Below the pieces are notes generated by a model. The model ran no database searches and was not told the origin of the DNA. It worked only from the letters and a program-made list of their open reading frames with translations. Position numbers and translations under genes: made by a program. From contig RDEW01000026.1 in assembly GCA_011109175.1 (NCBI GenBank), positions 2,922 through 66,921 of the forward strand: 64,000 nucleotides of DNA, read 5' to 3'. The DNA is from Dicyema japonicum. Taxonomy: Eukaryota > Dicyemida > Rhombozoa > Dicyemidae. Below, one piece after another: positions 52,370 through 61,759 of this stretch. Position 1 is the stretch's first letter; each line of letters opens with the position of its first letter.

Positions 52370-52590
52370 GCAGAATTGACGAGTGATTCATTCATCAGTG
52401 GACTCTCACTGCGGAACTGGATTGTCTAGAAAGGACCACACACAAGAAAAAGAAAAAAAAGTGAAGATCATTCCTTGGTTCTACGATTAGTTAAAATTAA
52501 CTGTTCTTTACTTAAATAAAGTGTGTGTCCTGCCTATGCGGAGCTAATACCACGGCTCCGTGAAAAAGGCTGTTATTATTATTATATCAA
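52370..52590 (+). mobile_element. tRNA-derived SINE copy 4, body and tail
   Basis: It starts in the body (ttgacgagtgattcattcat) and contains ggaactggattgtctagaaa, cctatgcggagctaatacca and a (TTA)n tract. The tRNA-like head is missing, so this is a 5'-truncated copy. Confidence 0.82.
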
Positions 52591-53430
52591 GCAGAAGCAT
52601 GTTACTAGGCTATTCGACAACAAAAATCACGGAATATGGGAAATTGAATATGTTTGGAGTTTAAGTTTTTTTCAATTATTGAGATTTGTCTTTATTCCAT
52701 TTTTATCAGTATTATGTCAACAAATACTGGAACTTTATTCTTGACTACTGCTTTTGACAAAACTACCATTTACTATTTGTGATTTTATAGTCCTCACTTT
52801 ATTTTAAAGGAAATTCTTTCAACGAAATCTGAACTCCACGTACGATTCCTTTCCGTCAAGTTTTAAATGATTTCTTTATTTCCCTTAAAGACCATGATGA
52901 ATCTTAGACGTTCCACACCTTCATTTACCTAAGCAGTTCTTCTCTTTGGTAAATAAGTGCTTTCAGCTATTTATGACAAAAATGTACTATTCTTGGAACT
53001 TTTCTGAAATTAACCTAATTATGACTATTCGAATAACACTAATCAAAATCTCAGTAAACTGCCTACAATGGTATTTATCAATAACTAGGGAACTAATTTT
53101 AAAATTCATGACTCATGGCGTAATATCCATTTTGATTGTAAAACTTCTATTTTCCGTGGTAATCAACTATATTGCACGCTTAACTAGCCTTAGTTGCGAA
53201 TAAATGTGAGTCCATGTGGAAATTAGCCTTAGTTACGATTAAATATCTGTAACACCAGAACAACATCTTCCAAGAAGCCCGTGAGCCGATGGTGATGATA
53301 GGATTGGTGAATTCATGACTCCCATTGCATTATGTTGTATTAATGACCGCACTATAATATTTCCATTGATTTATTTTAAATAATTAAGTTTGAACTTAAA
53401 GGTCACAAATAGAGGACCTCATAACTCAAA
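52591..53430. other. No supported gene
   Basis: An open stretch at 52946-53200 encodes hydrophobic residues, but AT-rich DNA readily produces this. A short duplication (ccttagttgcgaataaatg / ccttagttacgattaaata) lies near 53190-53245. 53370-53375 holds the likely poly(A) signal of the minus-strand MARCH gene. Confidence 0.45.
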
Positions 53431-53437
53431 AATAGAT

Positions 53438-53997
53438 TTATAAGGGAATGTTATAAGTGTTATCATCAGTATCCTCTGAATATTCTAATATTAAGAGTCT
53501 TCTGTTACGTCTCTTTAATTTTTTAAATAAATTCCAATATTTTTTGGATTCAACGAAAAAAAATATCAATCCCCCAATGATGCCGATCACTCCTAAAGTG
53601 ATCTTGGCATAAAATGACCATAAATTCGCATAAATCAAATCATTCTCTTGTATGAAATAGTTTATGATAATCGACTCCGCCCAACAGAGGGAAACCAAAC
53701 CAATCACATGCAGAGTCACCGAGGCTGCTAAACGGAGCTTTTCACCTTTAGAAAGGTTCAGTCCTTTCCACTAAATATAAAGGTTATCCGAACCTTGTAT
53801 AAAGGGAGAGTCGATTTGCTGAGTTTATATTTGTACTTGCACAGTTCGCATTCATTATTCGAAGACACATTCAACCAGGTTTCAAGACAATGGTGATGGA
53901 CATACCCAAGCGATCCCTTACACTTGCATGTCCTCACAGGATTGCTTTTCTCGTTCTGTCCCTGACAGATTCGACACAATCGGGTTTCCTCATTCAT
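53438..53997 (-). CDS. MARCH-family RING-CH membrane E3 ubiquitin ligase, two exons
   Basis: Exons 53997-53794 and 53770-53438 join through a 23-bp GT-AG intron (53771-53793), giving 178 residues. A complete RING-CH finger occupies residues 8-53 (C8, C11, C24, C26, H34, C37, C50, C53; CRICQ, CKCKGSLGYVHHHCLETWL, CELCKYKY). Two membrane helices follow (ASVTLHVIGLVSLCWAESII; ITLGVIGIIGGLIFFFVESK), then a Lys/Arg-rich tail. MARCH enzymes ubiquitylate membrane proteins in the endomembrane system. The start is the first ATG in frame (53997). Size fits the small MARCH2/3/8-like group, but a specific orthologue cannot be named. A poly(A) signal lies 63 nt downstream. Confidence 0.92.
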
Positions 53998-54009
53998 TAA
54001 TGAACGCAA

Positions 54010-55008
54010 TAGCCGCTTTAGCTAATATATATCTCGGTCGATTAAACTTCGTCATATTTTAATATAATAAATCAATCATAAAATAACAAATAAATTTATA
54101 TTAACTCCCTCATTGATTATTATCTGATTCTCATGTTCATAAAATTTAATAAAAATTAAACTTTTTAAGTCGTTTATTATACGACTCGTATACTGTTGCC
54201 ACGAGCGACGATTTAGTTGCTTTGTGTCAAGTGATCTGGTCAAGGAGCTTTTCAAGTCTCATGTAGGCAGATAATATTAAAGAATCCTAAATAACAGGCT
54301 TTCGGCATAACTGGAACATAGGAATGTGCGTTCGGCAGAATCTGTTATAGCCATTTCAGCTAATTTATAAGGTTCATTGGTCTTCCATAGAGTTTATTTT
54401 GTGAATATCTTTTTATACCACAGTTTGGAGTCACTTGTTCAGATTATATCACAATATAACTCATTCTCTTGAACGAGTCGTTCAGTTTCTATTAACTGAA
54501 AACTCAATCACCCTTTAATTTAACATGCAAACCGCTGTTAATAGAATCCCACAAAAATCTTAGAAACAAATTAAGTAACCGCACATTATTTAGATGCCTC
54601 CAATATTATATCGAAAATATCCTTATTCAAACGAACAATTTTTAAGGCTGATATCCCATAGGAATCAGTTCCTTGCTTAAAGAGACATCAACGAGTCACT
54701 TGACTCAATCAACACTAGGCCTAAATTATTGGTTTGTCTAATTTCTGACATCAAATTTCTAAGGACACAAGTCAATGATATTACTTCTAAATAGCCCTGT
54801 AGAACACGTGCTAGTGATATATTTATAAAAACCTAGTGGAACACATGTGACTAGTATTTTTTCTAACTTTCCTAATAAAACACAATGAATTCATATAATT
54901 AGGGCATATGGTTTTATTACTTGGTCCTCATATCAACTATCTTATTTTGTTTAATTTATTTTGTTTTATAATTAATATTTAAAATTTATTAGATAATTTA
55001 GTAAATAA
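54010..55008. other. No gene seen between MARCH and PDZ genes
   Basis: About 1 kb of AT-rich DNA between two divergently transcribed genes. It presumably contains both promoters, but no element could be recognised. Confidence 0.5.
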
Positions 55009-56373
55009 ATGATTTTAACAACTCCCATAACAATAAACTTTGATCCGACTAAAGTAAAGAAAAAGCATTATGGATTCAAAATTAAAACCAAAGTTCAGGG
55101 AAATGGACATTACATTTCAGAAATAGTTCCCGGGGGAGCAGCAGAAAGAGCAGGACTAAAAATAGGGGACAAAATTGTTATGTTTGACGGAAAGAATGCT
55201 TTAAAAATGACTAATAAAAAAATAAATACGGTTTTAAACCGATCGGTTGACTGCATAGACATCCAAATATCCAGAATTGAGCCATTATCCAGTCAAACTG
55301 AGATTGAAATGAGTCATTCTACAATGAACAATGTGATCCCTGAGAAAATAGAGTCGAGAAATGTGATCCCTGAGAGAACTGACTCAAACAATGTGATCCC
55401 TGAGAAAATAGAGTCGATAAATGTGATCCCTGAGAGAACTGACTCAAACAATGTGATCCCTGAGAGAGCTGACTCAAGCAATGCAATTCCTGACAAAATA
55501 GAGGAAACAACACAACAAATTGACAAACCAGAAATGAAAGAGGTTGAAGAAGCACTCCATGAATTGGATATACTGCTGGATGTGGTGGAAGAAAAGAAGA
55601 ATTCAGTAAATGAGACGAATAAGATAGATTCCATGATTTATTTCTCCAGACTATGTCGTGTGATTAAGACAAATAAGGAGTCCTATGGATTTCGTCTATC
55701 CTGTTTTGACACGGGCTATGACTACATTTATACTCTTTCACTCGTTAATCCTGGGTCCCCTGCACATGAGGCTAATCTCAGGACTGGGGACATTGTGATC
55801 GAAGTCAATGGCATTAATCTACGAAATGTAAAAAATGAGAAGGCTGTTGCTCTCATAGAAGTCATTCCAAACGATGTGACCTTCCTCGTGGTTGATGAGG
55901 ATACCTATAATCATTTCAGCTTCCACGGAATACACATTTCCTATCAAATGAAGTTATTGAAGGGCTTCTCTAACTGCATGGTTATGACTGACTTTGAGAA
56001 AGAAACCTCTAAAAATAGCCGGGATTTGAAAACTGCCAAAATAAATAAGGCCAAGTTATGCCACGTGGTCAAGAAGGAAGGGAGGAGATTTGGATTTATC
56101 CTTGCGAGGGAGAATGACCATTCAAACCACATCATAAGAAAGATCACCTACCAATCTCCTGCCTTCAATGCTGGTGTTAGAACTAATGATGTTGTGATTG
56201 AGGTGAATAACATAAATGTCTCCCAAATGAGTCACAATGACGTCATAGATCTTATTTGCCAGGTTCCCAATGAGATTGTTTTGTTATTAATGGATGAGGA
56301 AAGTTATAAGGTTTATAATAAAGACAAAAACTTTGGAAAGATCCAGTATTGCACTAATATGACACGTGGGTGA
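55009..56373 (+). CDS. Three-PDZ scaffold protein with decapeptide repeats (NHERF-like)
   Basis: This is a single open frame of 454 residues, the longest intact gene in the window. PDZ1 (about 18-93) contains HYGFKIKTKV and EIVPGGAAERAGLKIGDKIV. PDZ2 (about 213-304) has RLCRVIKTNKESYGFRL and VNPGSPAHEANLRTGDIVIE. PDZ3 (about 347-440) has KLCHVVKKEGRRFGFILARE and NAGVRTNDVVIEVNNINV. The (R/K)LC(R/H)V opening and the LLVxDEExY end of PDZ2 and PDZ3 resemble NHERF/PDZK1 domains, which tether channels and receptors to the cortex. Between PDZ1 and PDZ2 lies a six-fold NVIPE decapeptide repeat (108-167) and an acidic linker. No ERM-binding tail is seen. No intron is needed, unusual here. Confidence 0.9.
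   Translation: MILTTPITINFDPTKVKKKHYGFKIKTKVQGNGHYISEIVPGGAAERAGLKIGDKIVMFDGKNALKMTNKKINTVLNRSVDCIDIQISRIEPLSSQTEIEMSHSTMNNVIPEKIESRNVIPERTDSNNVIPEKIESINVIPERTDSNNVIPERADSSNAIPDKIEETTQQIDKPEMKEVEEALHELDILLDVVEEKKNSVNETNKIDSMIYFSRLCRVIKTNKESYGFRLSCFDTGYDYIYTLSLVNPGSPAHEANLRTGDIVIEVNGINLRNVKNEKAVALIEVIPNDVTFLVVDEDTYNHFSFHGIHISYQMKLLKGFSNCMVMTDFEKETSKNSRDLKTAKINKAKLCHVVKKEGRRFGFILARENDHSNHIIRKITYQSPAFNAGVRTNDVVIEVNNINVSQMSHNDVIDLICQVPNEIVLLLMDEESYKVYNKDKNFGKIQYCTNMTRG
55330..55509 (+). repeat. In-frame 30-bp minisatellite inside the PDZ gene
   Basis: Six units of 30 bp encode N(V/A)IP(E/D)(K/R)xxxx. Units alternate as NVIPEKIESx and NVIPERTDSN, so the array grew by 60-bp steps. The last units are more diverged. 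Frame is kept throughout. Confidence 0.9.
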
Positions 56374-56709
56374 ATATTTTTAATATTTAGAAAAAAGACG
56401 GATCAAATATCACATTACAAACTCAGAGATTGACAAAGCATTGACCTCAAGGAAAACAGAGATTTCTGGGTGTATGTTTAATAACGAACCTGTCGATCAA
56501 GATTTTATTTATTAACAGTTAACAGTTTTGAATTTAACCTGTTTTAATATACTCCACGTGTAGGAGCTTTAATGTTTGGTTGAGGTCTTCAATTTAGTAA
56601 TATCAATGTTTTGTAAAATTTTACAAGTTCTAAGGTTTTTTTTAAATTTACACCACAAAACCACGAATTCCTATAAATTCGTTATTTTATAATTTCTCTA
56701 CAATATTCC
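56374..56709. other. 3' flank of PDZ gene, nothing else seen
   Basis: This is AT-rich sequence with no coding signal. Possible poly(A) signals are not placed convincingly. Confidence 0.45.
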
Positions 56710-56830
56710 CCGTCTTGTTCCCTTTCGCCTTGGAATTCCTGGGTCGTCTAGGGATCGGAGATCTCCGTGAGCGATGGATATTTGGCGAATTCCGCCATCC
56801 TGAAAGGGAATAGCCACAAATTATAACCCT
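56710..56830 (+). repeat. Family X repeat (copy 3), short
   Basis: ggaattcctgggtcgtctag, ctccgtgagcgatgg and gccatcctgaaagggaatag follow the same order as at 16800-16930, but the element is shorter. Confidence 0.6.
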
Positions 56831-57185
56831 CGGTTGATTTTTTATTTTATTTTAATAAATTAAAAAATTCCGACCACAAGACATCTCTGAAAAATTGCAT
56901 CAAAAATACAAATGGAAACGCAAAATTAAATAAACATGAACTCTGCAATAAAGAAAGAAGATGAAAGGAAACTGAAAACCATCAAAGGATCCAATAATAG
57001 AGGATCAAAAGTATTGTCTCACATTCTACCTATGAGATCGGAGGATCTTTTAGACATTGCGACGAAGTATGGCCTGTGGGAGATTTTTCCACCTCAGATG
57101 TGTGAGCATGTCGAAACTGGTGGCGTGATTCCTCTACAAATGGGACTGTGTTGCAAGGATATTGATCCCATTCGGAACCGCTGAT
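56831..57185 (+). other. Open stretch of unknown nature
   Basis: A frame of about 80 codons from ATG 56936 to 57184 (MNSAIKKEDERKLKTIKGSN start) has no recognisable family. The sequence around it is repeat-rich, so it may be LINE-derived. Confidence 0.25.
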
Positions 57186-57189
57186 TTGC

Positions 57190-58000
57190 TCAAGTTACAA
57201 TTGCAGATCCTGAGGAATCCGCAAGTATCCGTTCGACTCCTAAAAGGCTTAGATTCTTCTCATGAAGGAGCTGATCTTATCCGACGACGATCCAGAGTAC
57301 ATACTTGCATGAAGCGTAGGCATATTCTATAGGGGCAATGCTTTGTCAATATAATTTACGTATGCAATCTTCTATTTGGTATCTTGAGGACATTTAACTT
57401 CTGGATTTCTCTTTATGATTAGGTCACATGCCTTGTGAAGGTTATCAGTGAGTCATAGGTTACGACATGGATTTTTGGGTTCTTTGAAATGACTATAGAC
57501 ACACATTCTAGTGGACCGGGGGATATCCGTGTAGCGTCGATGGAGTGTAGATATATTTTGATGATAACACAGAGCCAATTTATAATGCGGTCCAGGCATT
57601 CTTTGAATAGAGCGGTCGACATGGAAGGGGAACTGTTCTTTGAGGCACGATGACATCATTTACGTGGAACAAGAGTAATGTGTTCGCTCGTCAATCTGTG
57701 GGACATCATGAAGAACAAATTAAATAATGTTGGTGAAAGCGGAGAGCCCCTATGGAACTCCATTTGAAGCAGTCATGATCTCGATCTGCTGTTCGCCAGG
57801 CATATTCTCCTGCGTCGTCCGGACGGAAAGTTTTCTAGCCAGAGTTTATGGTTCTGGCGATTATTGGAGTCGAAGATCTTTTTAAAGTGAGTCCCGAAGA
57901 CGAGTCTGAAGCATTTTGATGGAAATCAACGTCGTCCGCATATTGGGCCATTAAAGCAGTCTTGAGATAAAGTTGCCAAGTGCGTCATGGTGGGAGCCGT
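57190..58000 (-). pseudogene. Jockey-like LINE RT, heavily decayed
   Basis: On the minus strand, FHRGSPLSPTLFNLF gives the RT motif GxPQGSPLSPxLFNLF, with neighbouring pieces in other frames, including CLANSRSRS upstream. Many stops are present. Confidence 0.55.
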
Positions 58001-58249
58001 ATTGAAAAAAATAGCATCGGGAGTAATCATCGCAAAGACTGGGGTCTCAAGTGCTTCAGTTGAAATGCAGACACTCCATTGGGGCATGCATGGAAATTCC
58101 TTAAGGAATGTATTGTCTTACAAACTTGTTGGGAGTGAAAAAATCATATTGGGAATAGCATTGGTCTGTATGGTGAGTATTTTTCCTAAAGAAGTTATCG
58201 ATACATGGTGGTTGATAAGCTTGTTAAATTAAAATTATTTCCAAAGACC

Positions 58250-58455
58250 AAGGGTAACCAAACTAACTAACTCCTCGATCCTGACTCGTTCCACCATTCC
58301 AAAACTTGTCACCAGGTAACGACGTTGTCCCCGGGGAAGAATTGTTGGATCCTCTTGATGCCGGCCAGGCATTGGGCGCCTCCTCAGTAAGGTGGAACCA
58401 GAAAATAATTTTGACAAACTATCCACGTAGCACCACATGGCATTACCCGATTATA
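58250..58455 (-). repeat. Unclassified repeat, family Y (copy 2)
   Basis: atgccggccaggcattgggc and ccacgtagcaccacatggca match the copy at 45660-45910. It carries cctgactcgttccaccattc and ends close to a LINE-C 3' end. Confidence 0.6.
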
Positions 58456-58559
58456 ACCACAAGAATGCTTGTTAGAGAAATTACTGTATTCTTCATTAAT
58501 TGGGATGCTAAATCGTCCTCATCTTCAAACTGTGTTTCAATCTTCTCTGCGCTCTCAGA

Positions 58560-61050
58560 CCTCTCTTATCGTTTATTCTGTGCTCCAACATACGAGTCAA
58601 TGATGGCATCTCTTTTTAGGTAGTTTTCCATCCTTATTCGTGTTGCATATCTTATCAACATTACTAGCAAATTTTCGAGCCTTTGTGTAGGGCAATCTTG
58701 ATCCCTGCTCTCCTGATTTTCAAGAAGGAAGATAAAACGCTCTTTGTATGCTGTGTAATACCATCCTTCCAGTACATAAAGTAGTGATGGAATGATCGTA
58801 CGTAAAAAATAAATAAAAACATATCCGTTTCTAGTCTCAATTTCCTCATACACAATATCGCATGATGGGCTTTCTTCCTTTTGAGTTTAAAATCGCACAA
58901 TGTGCTCCCAGATTTCTCAAAAGCTGTTCCGAGATACTTCAGGGAGCTCACAATGTTGATTCTGCATACGAAGTTTTTCTGATTTTCTTTACCATTCCGA
59001 CCGAAGAACCTCATTGCACTAGATTTTTCTTCTGACAGTTTTAACCCATGAAGATCGCACCAGTTTTTTATCTCTTCCATGTACACATTGAGTCTCCTCT
59101 CTGAGATCATGCTCGATCTCGACACATCAGACAGTAGCACGTCGTTTGCGTATATCAGAGATCTCGTACTTGGTGTAGACGAAGACGGGAAACCGCCCAT
59201 TAGAACATTAAACAATAAAGGGCTCAAAGTTGATCCTTGTGGGACTCCTCTCTTCAATAATATCATATTTGAAAAATAGCGTCCGCATCTAACATAGGAT
59301 TTTTCCCTTTAGGTAACTTTCACCCAATTCACTAGTTCTTTGGCTCCCTGTCCGAGATAACTGATCGATTATGGCTCTGTGGTTAACACTCGAATTTTGA
59401 TATGTCGAGACATATGACATTCAGAGACATTTGGATTCTCTGGCTTTGCATAACTCGGAGTTGAGATGAAATAAGCAATCATCGCATGACCGTCCTGGGC
59501 GAAAACCAAATTGATCATTTCTGAAGTAGTCTTCTTTTTCCAGCAGATTTATTAGCTTCCAGAAGACAATTTTTTCCGTAATTTTCAAATTTGACTGAAT
59601 CAGGCTTATCGAGTTGTAGTTAGTAGGATCATTCTTCGGTCTTCCTGTCTTCGTTACCATCCGTACAATAGCCTTCTTCCAATCGTGTGGAACATGATTA
59701 ATTTTGATGCATCCGTTGAACATATCTTTGAGAACTTGGAATAAAATTTCTGGGCCTTTTTTAAACATCCTAGCTTTGATGAATTCGCTGCCCGAAGCTT
59801 TATTCTTGACAGCTCTTTTTGCTATTTTCAGCTCTTCTAGAGATCTCTGTTTTCTATGACAATGGTTCAGAACAAGTCTTCTCCGCGGTGACATCATCGT
59901 CCACATCAAATATCTTTTTAAGCTGTGTCTCAAAAACTAGAGGTATTTTCCTTCAGCATAGTAGGTGCCCTCCGGTTTCTTGAGCACAATCTTGTTTGCG
60001 ATTGACTCTGGGTTCCTTACTCTTCGGTATACCTTCCAGAAAGAGGGATTGTGTTTGTTTATTTATCCGATTTGAGAATGTAAGCATATTTGCTGCTTTA
60101 TCAATCGTGATATCCGTCATCTGTATTCCATAAAGCTTAGAATCCACATACTTAGTGAAACCCCCTAGTTTGCTTTCGCAAAATTTTTGAATTTCATCGT
60201 TTGGCAGTATGCACAACTTTGACTTTTAGTTTCAGAATAGTAGGGCTATGGTCACTTGAAAAACCATACAGGACGTTCAAAGTAGGTAGTCCTATTAGTG
60301 AAGTAAAACAGAATGTAATATCCGGGGATGTCGGTGCATCAGTAATTCGCTGATGAGTATTTGTATGAGAATCTGGGTTGTTGAGGATGCTCAAGTCACC
60401 GAGATAGTCGAGGATAGATTGTCTTCGGCTCTTTGAATGTTGATTGCTGAACCATAGTGGGTGCTTCCCGCTCAGATCACCACAGATGATCTTTAATTCT
60501 TGTACCATCCATATGTTGGGAGTGTATGGCAAATTACGACATTTTTGGGAGTAGACCGTACTGCGTGTGAGAGTTAGAACTCCAAGAGACGTGATACAAT
60601 GTTCCGTCGTCCTCCCACATCTCTGAGACACAGTTGGAAACATCTGTAGATGACAATCCAATTCTAATAATCGTTAAAAGCCTCTCATCAGAGCCCCTGT
60701 CCAAGTCTTTTCGGACTACCACATAGCATGAGAAGATTGGAGTGGGGATTCATTTAGTTAACTTCGTTTATTGGATTGCCGTGATGCCCACTTTGTGATC
60801 CGTCAGTAAGGCACGAAGCTCCAAAAATTGCTTATAATCCCGTTTATGTTCAATTGCAAGATAACCAAGAAGAAACATTGACATTGGTTCTGTTCTACTT
60901 TCCTAAAGAGCACAGTCAGCATAAGCCACCCCGTGCAAACGATGTGACGGATAAAGTGGTGAGAGAATGGTCCTTTTTCATGGCCATTGGATTGGCACAG
61001 GGCGCTGCCAATATAGGAAACAACATGACGCCTCGTTAACATTTTAATTT
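58560..61050 (-). mobile_element. LINE-C: LINE-B-like APE/RT element, decayed
   Basis: Order on the minus strand: leader and APE start (LQLNINGI, about 60860), APE C-terminal half (60194-60661: ELKIICGDLSGKHPLWFSNQ, TSPDITFCF, GFSSDHSPTILKL), linker (59953-60216), RT part 1 (59421-59933: WKKAIVRMVTKTGRPKNDPT, DQFGFRPGRSCDDCLF) and RT part 2 (58664-59266: LKRGVPQGSTLSPLLFNVLM, SLIYANDVLLS). The catalytic YADD reads YAND. The position of the 2A motif has decayed to KVEQNQCQ. Confidence 0.8.
58664..59266 (-). pseudogene. LINE-C RT palm with YAND active site
   Basis: The 200-codon open frame carries VPQGSTLSPLLFNVLM and LIYANDVLLSD; the second catalytic-loop residue pair AD-D is AN-D, replacing an Asp needed for polymerisation. 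GLKLSEEKSSAMRFF and SSLKYLGTAFEKS follow in the proper order. It is inactive by substitution as well as by upstream frameshifts. Confidence 0.78.
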
Positions 61051-61054
61051 TTTG

Positions 61055-61149
61055 GTATTTATTAACCCCGGGATCGCCGAGAAAGACAAAAGTAATGTCA
61101 ACTAGTACCCGAAACCATTTTTCGTATAAAATAATTTTTTTAATAAAAG
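61055..61149. repeat. tttattaacccc(g) repeat edge shared with 16585
   Basis: tttattaaccccgggatcgc then cgagaaagac resembles tttattaaccccggatacac cgagaacgaag at 16585-16615. It separates LINE-C from the RLE-LINE end. Confidence 0.4.
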
Positions 61150-61755
61150 ACAATTATTTAACAATTAAACAAATGTTAATTGAGGAAGCCGGCTGCGTGA
61201 ATCGCGAACGAGTTCCCTCGGAGTATGGCCATTCCAATCTTTTGTCTCAGCCAGAACCCTTCTCGTTGATCCATTTTCTTTCTGGCAAGCATTCCTTCGA
61301 GTTCGCGCAAGAACTCAGCCGTCATTGGACTAACGGCTCCCGAAACCTCGACCGCAACAGGAGTAAATTGGTGCCGCAAGAATATTTCTTGATTTTTAGG
61401 TTTTCCGCGGTCGAAGCAGCTGCTCCAGGTGTCTGAACCGATTTGAAAAGATTCGTGCTTGAAAATGTGTCAGCACAAGTTGCGTCCAAGACCAAAGATC
61501 TTCCGGATGTGTAAGGGAAAAGTGTCATCCTGTCAGGTCTCTTCCATCTTCTCGATCGAGACCCACTGGTTCAAACTGTGATGGGAAGCCTGTAGCCTTT
61601 AGAGCTCTGACGATCACATTGTTCAGAGCAGCGTGATGTGGTCCTCTTCCAGCGCTTCTTCTGCAGGACAGCGGGTACAATCCCTTCGCATCGACTATTG
61701 TCCCTCATCGGCATCGGTGCTCCTGGCAAACGTCTAGTCCTAGCCTTTGTCGATT
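61150..61755 (-). pseudogene. RLE-LINE C-terminal end and 3' UTR
   Basis: Minus-strand frames contain RMTLFPYTSGRSLVLDATCA then DTFSSTNLFKSV (nuclease xxxTLFPY...LVLDATCADT), VEVSGAVSPMTAEFLRELEG and MARKKMDQREGFWLRQKIGM with AILRGNSFA, the C-terminus. The knuckle (gagcaccgatgccgatgag region) lies at about 61690-61730. The 3' UTR matches 17715-17760. Confidence 0.75.
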
Positions 61756-61759
61756 GTTT

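Noticed and set aside
55314-55634. 106-codon open frame antisense to the PDZ gene (Ser/Ile/Phe-rich)
   Set aside because: It is a by-product of the 30-bp repeat read on the opposite strand; the plus-strand PDZ frame is far better supported.
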